From the NCBI RefSeq assembly GCF_003020125.1, contig NZ_PYFW01000009.1:62001-126000 (forward strand): a stretch of 64,000 bases of DNA. The letters run 5' to 3'. How positions within the stretch are numbered: position 1 is the first letter of the stretch; every line of letters starts with the position of its first letter. The notes below the pieces were generated by a model that did no database searches, had not been told where the DNA came from, and saw nothing but the letters and a program-made list of their open reading frames with translations. This document shows positions 53,846-62,678 of the stretch, piece after piece. This DNA is from Bradyrhizobium sp. MOS003 (lineage in GTDB: Bacteria > Pseudomonadota > Alphaproteobacteria > Rhizobiales > Xanthobacteraceae). The translations under genes were made by a program, and so were the position numbers.

Positions 53846-56383
53846 CTACGCGAAGTGGAAGTCGTGGCTGGTCAACGAGTCGAGCTTGATGTTCTTCAGC
53901 GTGAGCGTGTCGCTCCCCGTCGAGATCACGACGTCGCCGCCGGATTGGGTCGCGTGGGAGAGAACGCTCGCGAAACTGTCGAACACGGTCTTGCTAAAAT
54001 CGATCGTGTCGTGAGCAGGTCCGCTGGCAACGAAGCCCTTGACGACATCGTTGCCGAAATTCGCGGCAAACGAGAACGTGTCGGCCTTGCTGGTGCCAAC
54101 GAGCACGTCATTGCCTGAAGTGCTCGTCTGTGTGTTGCTGCTTGTCGAGCTCGAAGTAGCAACGACCTGACTGGTGCTCGTGGACGACGTAGCTACGGTG
54201 GAAGTACCGATCTGCCCGTCACCGTTGAGATCCTGATGGAAGCTCGTCTCGAGCGATTTAAGGCCAGAGCTCGTACCCGACACGGAGCCGCCCGACGAGG
54301 AACCGCTTAGGCTGCTGACGTGGGAAACGTAGTTTCCGTTGCTGTCGGTGTTCCAGGCCGTGTACTGACCGGTGCTCGCTTCCTTCCAGACAACCTGATA
54401 GCCGGTCCCCGTCTTCTCAGCAGCAATCGGTGCCCAGGTGTGATCTGACCCGTCCACAAAATCCGCGCCCTTATTCTTCAGCGTGGGGCCCGATCCGGTG
54501 CTGTCGTTGAGGAAATATTTGCCACCGTTCTCAACGAGGGTTGTCACGCCAGCCGACTCGATTTGCGTTCCAGCACTCGGCGAAGTCGGTGTGGTTGGCG
54601 ACGTCGGCGAAGTCGGTGTGGTTGCAGTGGACGTACCGATCTGCCCGTCGCCATTGAGATCCTGATGGAAGGTCGTCTCAAGCGACTTAACGCCAGAGTC
54701 CGTACCCGACACCGAACCGCCCCACGCGGAGCCGGTCAGGCTGCTGACATGGGACACGTAGTTGCCGTTGCTGTCGGTATTCCAGGCCGTGTACTGACCG
54801 GTGCTGGCCTCCTTCCAGACAACCTCATACCCAGTCGCCGTCTTCTCCGCAGCAATCGGTGCCCAGGTGCCATCTGACCCTTTCACGAAATCCGCGCCGC
54901 TATCCTTCAGCGTGGGGCCCGTTCCGGTGCTGCCGTTGAGATAATATTTGCCGCCGCTTTGAACGAGAGCGGTCGCACCAGCGGACTCGACTACCGTACC
55001 GGAAGTCGGCGACGTCGGTGTGGTCGGCGCCGAGGTGCCGGTGCTGATGCTGGCCGTGGCCACGGTGGACGCCGTGCTGGTGTTACCTGCCGCATCCATC
55101 GCCTTCGCGGTGAGGCTGTGCGAACCGGCCGCAAGGCCGCTGGTGGTATAGTTCCACACGCCACTGCTGTTGGCGGTCGCGGTCCCGATCTGGGTCGTGC
55201 CGTCGAACACCTTTACGACGCTGCTCGCTTCGGCACTGCCCGACATCACCACCTGATTGGCACTGTTCACCGTATTGCTAGCAATGGTCGGCGCAGTCGG
55301 CGCTTTGGTGTCGACGGTGACTGCCAACGCAACCGACGCCGCGCTGGTCAGCCCCGACGCGCTGGTCGCCGTTGCGGTGAGCGTATGCTTGGCGTCAGTC
55401 AGGATCTTTGTGATGTAGTCCCAGTTGCCGCTTGAATCCGCAGTCGTCGAACCGATCTGGGTCGTACCGTCGTAGAACTTGACCGTGCTGCCGGCAGCAG
55501 CGGACCCCTTGAGCTCGATGGCATTGTCGTTGGTGATCTTGTCGCCAGCGGTGCCGCTATCGGTCGAGAACGAGGCTATGACGGGAGCGTCTGGTGCGGC
55601 TGGCGCCGACCCGCCCGTGTTGCCGTGGTTCGCCGACGTGTTGAGCGTCGCGACTACGGCCGCACTGTCATCGACGTTGCCGGTGTAAACCGGGTTGTTG
55701 CCGGTGAATGCGGTCGGGCCCCAATAACCTCCGCCCATATGATTGTTCGTGACCGACACACCCGTGACGGATCCGCCGTCGAACTGGGCCGAGCTGTAGA
55801 TGTTGTAGCCACCACCGTACAGCAAATTGTTGTCGACGGTTACGTTCGAGACGGGCCCGAAGTAGTTGTCGATCATGATCGCCGCAGTTTGGGTATGGTC
55901 ATTGATGACCGTGTTGTGGGTGATCGTGATATTGGAGTTCTTCCCGTCGATCGAGATACCGTCGTAGTGCGGAGATCCCGACGCGATCATGTCGTGGATG
56001 TAGTTGTCCTGGATGAGGGTATTCCCTCCATCAACCCCGATCCCATTTTCGACATTGTAGATGTTGTTGGCGATGAACTTCCCTTGCCCCATGATTCCAT
56101 AGTCGCCGTCATTGCCCGAGCCGACGCCATTGATCTCATTGTGCTGGACCACCGCTCCGGTAACGCCAGCCGCAACCCTCACGGCGTAGAACGCTTCCGT
56201 CGTGACCTTGCAGTTCTCCAAGGTGACATTCGGAGCGTTGATGAAGACCGATCCATGGATGTCGAGGCCGCTGATCACGGCTCCCGCTGTATTGATAACG
56301 AGATCCCCGTAGTAAGGAGTGAGGGTCACGCCCGCCGACACTCCAGTGTTCGTAGCATCAGGCCACGCAGTCGTCGTTGCCAA
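53846..56383 (-). CDS. Type I-secreted modular protein: beta-helix, Ig-like, W-rich x2, RTX-like C-terminus
   Basis: 845 residues from TTG 56383 (AGGAG eight bases upstream); no Sec signal. Order: right-handed parallel beta-helix (about 5-255, e.g. NTLIQDNYIHDMIASGSPHY), two Ig-like domains (about 275-460, VKFYDGTTQIGSTTADSSG), Thr/Pro/Ser linkers, two tryptophan-rich C-terminal-type domains (TWAPIAAEKTATGYEVVWKE...; each ends FHQDLNGDGQIG, an EF-hand-like loop), then an RTX-like terminal module (GNDVLVGTSKADTFSF...DTIDFSKTVF...DTLTLKNIKL) typical of T1SS signals. The exporter genes follow 94 bp downstream. Probably a Ca-dependent surface or matrix protein binding or trimming polysaccharide (inference). 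Confidence 0.87.
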   Translation of the reverse strand: MATTTAWPDATNTGVSAGVTLTPYYGDLVINTAGAVISGLDIHGSVFINAPNVTLENCKVTTEAFYAVRVAAGVTGAVVQHNEINGVGSGNDGDYGIMGQGKFIANNIYNVENGIGVDGGNTLIQDNYIHDMIASGSPHYDGISIDGKNSNITITHNTVINDHTQTAAIMIDNYFGPVSNVTVDNNLLYGGGYNIYSSAQFDGGSVTGVSVTNNHMGGGYWGPTAFTGNNPVYTGNVDDSAAVVATLNTSANHGNTGGSAPAAPDAPVIASFSTDSGTAGDKITNDNAIELKGSAAAGSTVKFYDGTTQIGSTTADSSGNWDYITKILTDAKHTLTATATSASGLTSAASVALAVTVDTKAPTAPTIASNTVNSANQVVMSGSAEASSVVKVFDGTTQIGTATANSSGVWNYTTSGLAAGSHSLTAKAMDAAGNTSTASTVATASISTGTSAPTTPTSPTSGTVVESAGATALVQSGGKYYLNGSTGTGPTLKDSGADFVKGSDGTWAPIAAEKTATGYEVVWKEASTGQYTAWNTDSNGNYVSHVSSLTGSAWGGSVSGTDSGVKSLETTFHQDLNGDGQIGTSTATTPTSPTSPTTPTSPSAGTQIESAGVTTLVENGGKYFLNDSTGSGPTLKNKGADFVDGSDHTWAPIAAEKTGTGYQVVWKEASTGQYTAWNTDSNGNYVSHVSSLSGSSSGGSVSGTSSGLKSLETSFHQDLNGDGQIGTSTVATSSTSTSQVVATSSSTSSNTQTSTSGNDVLVGTSKADTFSFAANFGNDVVKGFVASGPAHDTIDFSKTVFDSFASVLSHATQSGGDVVISTGSDTLTLKNIKLDSLTSHDFHFA
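54209..54562 (-). repeat. Intragenic repeat unit (W-rich domain B)
   Basis: Encodes the second tryptophan-rich domain. It aligns over ~350 bp with 54638-54990 at an offset of 429 bp, with more substitutions than the DUF4082 pair, indicating an older duplication. Confidence 0.75.
54638..54990 (-). repeat. Intragenic repeat unit (W-rich domain A)
   Basis: Encodes the first tryptophan-rich domain, the partner of 54209-54562. The two are separated by a Thr/Pro/Ser-rich linker. Confidence 0.75.
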
Positions 56384-57430
56384 AATGTGTTCTCCTTCGA
56401 AGTTAAATAGAAACGTGCAGTGCACGTAGGCGCGATCATCCCAATAGGTGCGCCATGGCCTGTGTCATGCTCCATCGGCGGGGGCTTTTTTGGGACGAGA
56501 TGGGGGCGCGACTAGGGTCATTTTCTGGGTGCATCGCTCGGCCAAATTCAATCGCGATTAAAAAAAAGCGAAGAAACTTCCGCCATATAAGCTGCCACAG
56601 ATTCGAGCATTCGCGCGTTGCCGCCAGAGCACACCATGAACTTATTCATCTCAATCCTCGCAGGAGTCGGCAGCATTGGACGCCTCTCCACCACTGGCGA
56701 GGCCACTGGGCATTTTACTCGATTTAATTGGCAATAAATAATATACGACTGCAGCAAAACCCGCTGCCAGAACGCCTGAGCACGAATGGCATGGGATCGA
56801 CCCTCTCGATCTGACGGACGTCGTGCGATCTCGCCAGCAAAGCTCGGCTACGTACTGCGCGTCCGCTGGCAACATTCATGAGAGAAGCGGCGGTCGAAAG
56901 CGTTCGAAGGAGCTCTTTTGAGTGCCTGATGTTGCGGGCCAATCCTATCGCGTAGCCGTGGCCTTTCGTTATCAGGTGCGAGCGAAGTTCTCGCGCCTCT
57001 GAGCTGCACGCTAGGCTGGCTCACCGCGATGTCCCGGCAAGGCCTCGCTGAAGATGCCGCCCTTCCTCTACCGACGCGGCCCTCTGGAACGTCGGCCGCC
57101 ACAGCGCTCCTGCCCACCCGCTACTGACGTCAATCCGCAGCCGCGCCGCCTGAAGCAATTCGACGATCAAGAATTGGTCCGCTATTCCTCAGTGAACGAC
57201 ATCGCGACCAACACCAGAGCCAATATGGTATCGAACCGGCCCGAGCCGTATGTGGTTTCCGCCTTGCGAAGAGCACGGACGGCTTTTAGAGCCCGGACGC
57301 GCTCCGTATGGGTGGTTCTGGTCTGGACGGCGGAATGGCAATGGGTCACAATATTCCCGTGCATAAAGTGGAGCGCTGTTAGACGCCGACAACCCTCGTT
57401 TTTCTTCATTCAGATCGGAAGTGATTGTCC
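56384..57430. other. Gene-poor stretch of about 1 kb
   Basis: No convincing coding sequence on either strand; open frames are short, Arg-rich and without ribosome-binding sites. One AT-rich tract at 56710-56752 (TTTTACTCGATTTAATTGGC, AATAAATAATATACG) resembles the regulatory tracts elsewhere in this half. It may contain the promoter of the secreted-protein gene (leftward) or long leaders. Confidence 0.45.
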
Positions 57431-58393
57431 ATGCACTTTTTCCGCAAATCTGTTTACAGAATACTTGATCTGATTTTGGCTCCGGTCGTTTTGCTCTTTG
57501 CTCCGTTTGCAGTCCTCGTGAGCGGCCTTCGTGATAGAGCTCGCTTGTCGAGGTTTGTCTGCGACAGGTTTCAGTTCGCCATTGTGCGGCATCACTACTA
57601 CGAGCCCATCCTTTTTGCGGCGGACCTGAAGCGCGATCTCTCTCTTCCGAGGCAAATTGCCGGGCTGAACTTGAACGAAGCGGCACAGCTTGAGTTGGCC
57701 GAGCAATTTAACTACCGGGATGAACTACTCGAAATTCCAACCATTCAGAAAGGACCCGGCGAATTCGGATACCACAATGGTTCGTTCGAGCCTGGAGATG
57801 CCGAATTTCTTTACAATATGATACGACACTTCCAACCCAAGCGGATCATCGAGGTCGGCAGTGGGAATTCGACTCTCATGGCTCGCCTGGCGATAGAGGC
57901 GAACAAGAGGGACAATCCACAATACGACTGTGAGCAAATCTGCATTGAACCGTTTGAGCAACCATGGCTCGAATCGGCCGGCGTGACGGTCCTAAGGAAG
58001 AAGATCGAGTGTTGTCCCGACAGCCTGTTTGAGACGCTGAGCGAGAACGACATTCTCTTCATCGACTCCTCCCACATCATTCGGCCGCAGGGCGACGTTC
58101 TGCACGAATACCTACACGTGCTCGGTCTCCTCCGCCCCAATGTGATCGTCCATGTCCACGACGTCTTCACGCCGCACGATTATCCCGCTCAATGGCTGCT
58201 TCGCGACCGCTGGCTGTGGAATGAACAATATCTTCTCGAGGCCTTCCTGAGCTTCAACGTACATTTCGAGATCATCGGCGCAGTCAATTGGCTTGCCCGT
58301 TCCCACAGAGACAGGCTGAACAACGCATGTCCGGTTCTGATGCGCGAACCTTGGCGGGAGCCAGGTTCATTCTGGTTCCGGCGAGTGAAATAG
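57431..58393 (+). CDS. Class I SAM-dependent methyltransferase (Methyltransf_24-like)
   Basis: 320 residues from ATG 57431 (GGAAG nine bases upstream; TTG 57425 less likely). An N-terminal hydrophobic segment (ILDLILAPVVLLFAPFAVLV) may anchor it to the membrane. SAM motif I is RIIEVGSGNSTLMARLA (about 138-154). Acidic loop CIEPFEQPWL, then LFIDSSHIIRPQGDVLHEYL and VIVHVHDVFTPHDYP complete the fold. Such proteins methylate sugars in surface glycans. It lies at the edge of a polysaccharide gene set. Confidence 0.82.
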   Translation: MHFFRKSVYRILDLILAPVVLLFAPFAVLVSGLRDRARLSRFVCDRFQFAIVRHHYYEPILFAADLKRDLSLPRQIAGLNLNEAAQLELAEQFNYRDELLEIPTIQKGPGEFGYHNGSFEPGDAEFLYNMIRHFQPKRIIEVGSGNSTLMARLAIEANKRDNPQYDCEQICIEPFEQPWLESAGVTVLRKKIECCPDSLFETLSENDILFIDSSHIIRPQGDVLHEYLHVLGLLRPNVIVHVHDVFTPHDYPAQWLLRDRWLWNEQYLLEAFLSFNVHFEIIGAVNWLARSHRDRLNNACPVLMREPWREPGSFWFRRVK

Positions 58394-58418
58394 ACTAGAG
58401 ACCCGGCCAACCGATGAT

Positions 58419-59255
58419 TTACCTCGGGCCAACAAGGCGGCCTGAGGCGTGATCGACATTCTCCCGCCAGACCGGGACGTTCTTCACAATTGAACTGTAG
58501 CCCCACTTTCCTTTGCCCATCCGGTTATTCGTAAAGGAAACCCCACCAACCGTTCCGCCATTGAATTGCGCAGAGCTGTAAACCGTATATCCGCCGCCCA
58601 TCAGCAGGTTGCTGTCGACTTCAACATTCGAGATCGGTCCGAAATAATTGTCGATCATGACCGCCGACGTCTGCGTGTGCGTGTTGATGACCGTGTTATG
58701 CTTGATAACGATGTTGGAGTTGCCGCCATCTATCGAAATGCCATCGTAATGCGGAGAACCGGACGCAAGAAGATCGTGAATGTAGTTGTCCTGGATGAGC
58801 GTATCAGACCCTGACACACCAATTCCGTTTTCGACCTTGTAGATGTTGTTTGCGACAAAAGTCCCCTGGCCGACTATGCCGTAGGAACCATCGTTGCCTG
58901 AGCCAACGCCGTTGATCTCACAGTTCTTGATCACTGTGCCAGTCACCCCCGGCTCAATTCTCACGATGTAAAATGATGCAGAAGTCACCCTGGAGTCTGT
59001 CAAGGTAACGTTCGGTGCCTTGATGTAGACGCGACCTCTAATATCGAGTCCCGAAATAGTCATGCCGGCCTGATCTGCCACGAGGTCGCCAGAAGGCGTC
59101 AACTTGGCACTCGGGCTCACTCCCGTATTCGTTTCGTTGGGCCACTCGGACCTGGAAATCTGCTCGCTCTCGGCTGCGCGCGCAACAACTCCACTTGGTT
59201 CGGGGCTTGCTAACACAAACAATAGAAGCGCCTGAATGAAGACCAACTGCCGCAT
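58419..59255 (-). CDS. Sec-exported right-handed beta-helix protein (paralogue of the T1SS protein's N-terminal domain)
   Basis: 278 residues with an N-terminal signal peptide (QLVFIQALLLFVLASPEPSG...ARAAES). The rest is a right-handed beta-helix very close to residues 5-255 of the T1SS protein: both have NGVGSGNDG, TLIQDNYIHD, ASGSPHYDGISIDG, MIDNYFGP and VYSSAQF or IYSSAQF. The family includes polysaccharide lyases, epimerases and tail-spike-like proteins. No metal or lyase residues could be assigned by eye. Same fold, different export route and no accessory domains. Confidence 0.85.
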   Translation of the reverse strand: MRQLVFIQALLLFVLASPEPSGVVARAAESEQISRSEWPNETNTGVSPSAKLTPSGDLVADQAGMTISGLDIRGRVYIKAPNVTLTDSRVTSASFYIVRIEPGVTGTVIKNCEINGVGSGNDGSYGIVGQGTFVANNIYKVENGIGVSGSDTLIQDNYIHDLLASGSPHYDGISIDGGNSNIVIKHNTVINTHTQTSAVMIDNYFGPISNVEVDSNLLMGGGYTVYSSAQFNGGTVGGVSFTNNRMGKGKWGYSSIVKNVPVWRENVDHASGRLVGPR

Positions 59256-59282
59256 CTGGAAGTGAACCCCGACTTGCGTTCG

Positions 59283-60368
59283 CTATTGGGCCATCCGCTC
59301 CTTCGGCCGACCCATCTCGCCTTTCAAACCGGCGACAAGTCCTTCGACCGCTGCGCGACTGTTGTTTGGCGCTCCCTGGAGCAAGAACCTGAGCGCATAC
59401 ATCAGAGAAACCGCAACTCTCAGGGGCACCGACCACGGAAAATGCCGTCGCACAAAGCGAACGCAATTGCGGTGCTGGAGATAGACGGAGAGCATTGGTA
59501 TGGCCGATGAACCTTTGGCTGATCCCGTCGTCGTACCTCGCTTGTGAACGACGATCGAGTCGACCGCATAGCCGAGCCCCAAGTGTCTCGCCCGAAGCCC
59601 CCAATCCATATCCTCATAAAACAGAAAATAGCTTTCATCCATCAGCCCGATCCGCTCGATGCACCAGCGGGTCACGTACATCGATGCCCCCGAAGGACTA
59701 TCCATCGCGTGTTCAACGGCGGCAATGTTGCAGGACACGTTGAGAAGTTCTCCCAGGCCGATGGCAACATCTCGCGCCGCCAGCTTCTGCCAGGAAAGTC
59801 CGCCGCGAAATCTCACGTGGTCTGCGTCCAAGCTGTCGAGAATAGTGCTGCCCACCATCGCTTTCCGGCCGGACTCCGCCCGTTGGTGTAGCGCCGCCAG
59901 CGCAGACTCGGTCGGTTGGGTGTCCGGATTCAAGATCCAGACGGCCCGCCAGGTGGGTATCGCAGAGAGGGGGCGCAACCACGCGTTAATCCCGCCTGCA
60001 TAGCCCAGGTTGTCGGAGGCGCAGGCAACCCACACATTTGACGACCTCGCTCGCAGAGCCAGGCGCTGAACGTCGGTAAACCGGCTGGTGTTGCAATCTA
60101 TCCCGGTCCCAGAAGATTGGCCCCGCAGGCAAGGGCCTCCCTCGCCGATCAGGGCGCCAACAAGGCGGTGATACGCATCATCACCGCCATTCTCGCATAT
60201 GAAGATGTCGAAAGCCGGCGAAACTGTCGCCCGCGACAACGCCAGCAGACAATCAACAATGTCCTGTGAGTTGCGATAGCCGACGATGAGCACCGCGACC
60301 TCGGAAACGAGGTTTTCCGCCAGCCCGCACGAACCGTCCGTTTCGCTAGCCTTCAAGCCGGCCGTCAT
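59283..60368 (-). CDS. Glycosyltransferase family 2 (rhamnosyltransferase-like)
   Basis: 361 residues from ATG 60366-60368 (GGAAG four bases upstream); an upstream start at 60437 lies in AT-rich promoter-like DNA. GT-A features: VAVLIVGYRNSQDIVDCLLA at the N-terminus, DNLGYAGGINAWL, WILNPDTQPT (DxD-like), MDESYFLFYEDMDWGLRARH and VVHKRGTTTGS. This matches dTDP-rhamnosyl and similar transferases adding sugars to lipid-linked glycans in the cytoplasm. Confidence 0.9.
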   Translation of the reverse strand: MTAGLKASETDGSCGLAENLVSEVAVLIVGYRNSQDIVDCLLALSRATVSPAFDIFICENGGDDAYHRLVGALIGEGGPCLRGQSSGTGIDCNTSRFTDVQRLALRARSSNVWVACASDNLGYAGGINAWLRPLSAIPTWRAVWILNPDTQPTESALAALHQRAESGRKAMVGSTILDSLDADHVRFRGGLSWQKLAARDVAIGLGELLNVSCNIAAVEHAMDSPSGASMYVTRWCIERIGLMDESYFLFYEDMDWGLRARHLGLGYAVDSIVVHKRGTTTGSAKGSSAIPMLSVYLQHRNCVRFVRRHFPWSVPLRVAVSLMYALRFLLQGAPNNSRAAVEGLVAGLKGEMGRPKERMAQ

Positions 60369-60391
60369 GGGGCTTCCGCTCCGACTATCCT

Positions 60392-60475
60392 GATAGATAA
60401 TATATGTTCTCGTAACTTTAAATGGTCCACGTTGCAATCTGATTTATTTGGTTTAATCTCAACTTATTTAATGCC
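60392..60475. promoter_or_regulatory. AT-rich divergent promoter region
   Basis: Between divergent glycosyltransferase and FkbM-type genes, with GATAGATAATATATG, CTTTAAATGG, GATTTATTTGGTTTAATC and CTTATTTAATGCC. It has the same ATTTAAT-type content as other surface-gene promoters here. Confidence 0.4.
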
Positions 60476-60511
60476 CACTCGTAACCTCTGCCGCGGCAAG
60501 GTCCTATCGTC

Positions 60512-61303
60512 ATGAATCTGAAGCCTTTTGCCCGTTTCGCATATGCGAACATCCCTGGCGTTGCCGCCGCGCGGTTTGCATTCAAGGATGCGGCGGCCTC
60601 ATACCTTGCAAAACCCGAGTACAGGGGTGCCACGTGGACCGCGAGGGCTGATGGTTTGATCATCGACATCGGGGCGAACCGCGGACAGAGCATTCACGCG
60701 TTTAAGAGGTTCAGGCCGCAATCGAGCATCGTCGCCTTCGAACCCGAACCTCTCTCGGCCGAGCGGCTCAAAATCCGGTTCTCCGGAGATCGGTCCGTCT
60801 CGATATTGGCCTGCGCTCTAGGGGCCAAGCCGGGCACCATTACATTCTTCGTTCCCTCATACGGCTGGTGGGCATGCGATGGTATGGCGGCGACCTCCCG
60901 CAAGGCGGCGACCGAGTGGCTGAGTGATTCCGGCCGCATGTACCGTTTCGATCAGTCCAAGTTATCCGTGGGCGAACACAGGATCGAATGTCGCACGCTC
61001 GATTCCTTTGCCGTGTCGCCCTCCCTGATCAAGGTGCACGCTCAGGGGGCCGAGTTGGAGATCCTGCAAGGGTCGGAGCAGACGCTGAGGCGGCACAAGC
61101 CAGCACTGATGTGTGCCTTTGCATCGGACGAGATTTCGGAGTTCGTTTCCGACATCGGCTATAGGCCGTACATCTTTCAGAACGGACGTTTCGTGAGGGG
61201 ACTGGCGCCGCGTTCAGTCACTTTCACGTGGTATTTGACTGACGATCAAAGCCGCCGCGTTCAGGTCGAAGCTGGGTCACCGAGCAAGGCGGTTCTCTCA
61301 TGA
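60512..61303 (+). CDS. FkbM-family methyltransferase
   Basis: 263 residues. SAM motif LIIDIGANRGQSIHAFKRF (49-67), FEPEPLSAERL, and the family signature region SLIKVHAQGAELEILQGSEQ, where most FkbM proteins read IKID-x-QG-x-E. The usual Asp is replaced by His-Ala here, so activity should be checked. FkbM enzymes O-methylate sugars or polyketides. It overlaps the polymerase-like gene by four bases (ATGA). Confidence 0.87.
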   Translation: MNLKPFARFAYANIPGVAAARFAFKDAAASYLAKPEYRGATWTARADGLIIDIGANRGQSIHAFKRFRPQSSIVAFEPEPLSAERLKIRFSGDRSVSILACALGAKPGTITFFVPSYGWWACDGMAATSRKAATEWLSDSGRMYRFDQSKLSVGEHRIECRTLDSFAVSPSLIKVHAQGAELEILQGSEQTLRRHKPALMCAFASDEISEFVSDIGYRPYIFQNGRFVRGLAPRSVTFTWYLTDDQSRRVQVEAGSPSKAVLS

Positions 61304-62571
61304 GCGTCACGGTTGCAGGCGGCGAGTACGGCCTGACAAGTACGGCTTTGCCAAGAGCCGCTGAGCGATGCAGTACGCTGCCGGCTTGGCTGCTGCTGAT
61401 CGGACTCATTCTGCCAGCAGCACAAGTCCAACTCTACCTCGCCGACGCGAAATTGACGATAGGTCGGATCGGTATCCTGCTTCTCATAGTGCCTGCGGTG
61501 GCAAGACTAGCCAGGGCAGGTCGTCACACACTCGCCTCTGACTATGTTGCATGTGCCGTCGCAGCATGGATGTTCGCAGCCGCCTACTACACGAGCGGGC
61601 CGAGTGCGATCTCATCGACCGGCGCCGAGAGCCTCGAGTTTCTGGGCGGTTACCTTGTAGCGCGCGGATTTTTCTTCGGACCGGCAGCAATTTACGGCTT
61701 TATTCAGCCATTCAAGATTGTGACAGCTTACATCGTCCTGCTGGCGCTTTTCGATAACCTTTCGGGCCGGCTCATTGTTCAAGAAACGTTTTCCGCCGCT
61801 TTCGGTAGCTCTGCGCTGCTCTCGCCCGACTTCAGGCTGTACTGGGTAAGAGCTGCCTCGACGTTTGACCACCCAATTCTATTGGGCACCTACTGCACTG
61901 TCGCTTGCAGCATCTTCCTGTTTTCGGAGCAACGCCCGTTGTCAAGGATGCTTTGGGCGAGTGTTTGTATTTTCGGCTGCCTCTTGTCGTTGTCCTCCGC
62001 GCCCCTATTGTCGTGTCTCATTGTCCTGATGCTCTACCTTTATAATACGGCACTGAAAGAATTCCCTGGACGATGGCGCGTGCTGCAGGTGTGTCTTGTT
62101 ACGATCGTTGTCGTAATCATGGCCGTGGCCAATCACCCGCTTGGCTGGATCATCTCCCACCTGACCTTCGATCCGGTGTCAGGATACTTTCGAATGTTGA
62201 TCTGGGACGCAGCTACACAAAAGATTATGGAATCTCCTTTCACCGGATACGCATTCGGCCCGCTCAATCACGACATTCTCGATACCACCATCGACTCTGT
62301 GTGGCTGGTGTTTTCGCTTCGGTTCGGACTTCCTATGATTGTCCTTCTTGTTTTGGCAAACATTGCGAGCCTCCTGCCGACGAAAAGTCGCTTCACGGAC
62401 GTAACGGAGGATCCCAGCGCGCCAGGTCTGCGCATCGCGTTCACCGTCGCAGTAGTGATGCTCATGTTTACCGGGCTGACGGTCCACTATTGGAATTACC
62501 TCTGGATATTTTGGGGAGTATGCATCGGCATTAGGGCGTCGCTGCGGGAGTACTCGATGTATCAGGTCTAG
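61300..62571 (+). CDS. O-antigen ligase/polymerase-like membrane protein (Wzy/WaaL type)
   Basis: 423 residues, about ten membrane helices (e.g. LPAWLLLIGLILPAAQ, VVVIMAVANHPLGWII, VAVVMLMFTGLTVHYWNYLW). A large extracytoplasmic loop before the last helices carries RMLIWDAATQKIMESPFTGY and GFGP-like AFGPLNHDILD, the WaaL/Wzy-type pattern. It would polymerise or ligate glycan repeats at the periplasmic face. It is co-transcribed with the FkbM-like gene. Confidence 0.8.
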   Translation: MSVTVAGGEYGLTSTALPRAAERCSTLPAWLLLIGLILPAAQVQLYLADAKLTIGRIGILLLIVPAVARLARAGRHTLASDYVACAVAAWMFAAAYYTSGPSAISSTGAESLEFLGGYLVARGFFFGPAAIYGFIQPFKIVTAYIVLLALFDNLSGRLIVQETFSAAFGSSALLSPDFRLYWVRAASTFDHPILLGTYCTVACSIFLFSEQRPLSRMLWASVCIFGCLLSLSSAPLLSCLIVLMLYLYNTALKEFPGRWRVLQVCLVTIVVVIMAVANHPLGWIISHLTFDPVSGYFRMLIWDAATQKIMESPFTGYAFGPLNHDILDTTIDSVWLVFSLRFGLPMIVLLVLANIASLLPTKSRFTDVTEDPSAPGLRIAFTVAVVMLMFTGLTVHYWNYLWIFWGVCIGIRASLREYSMYQV

Positions 62572-62678
62572 CCCTGCCAGCCGGTCCAAACGCGAGGCTT
62601 TTTTAGGCGCGGCACCACGAGCAATTCCCGTCAGCGCCGAAACGTCGTGGTAAAGCAGCCAGGAAGCCTCAGAGCCGA

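Noticed and set aside
56384..57430. Hidden small genes or RNA gene
   Set aside because: No ribosome-binding sites, family features, tRNA-like loop or terminator could be seen; left as gene-poor.
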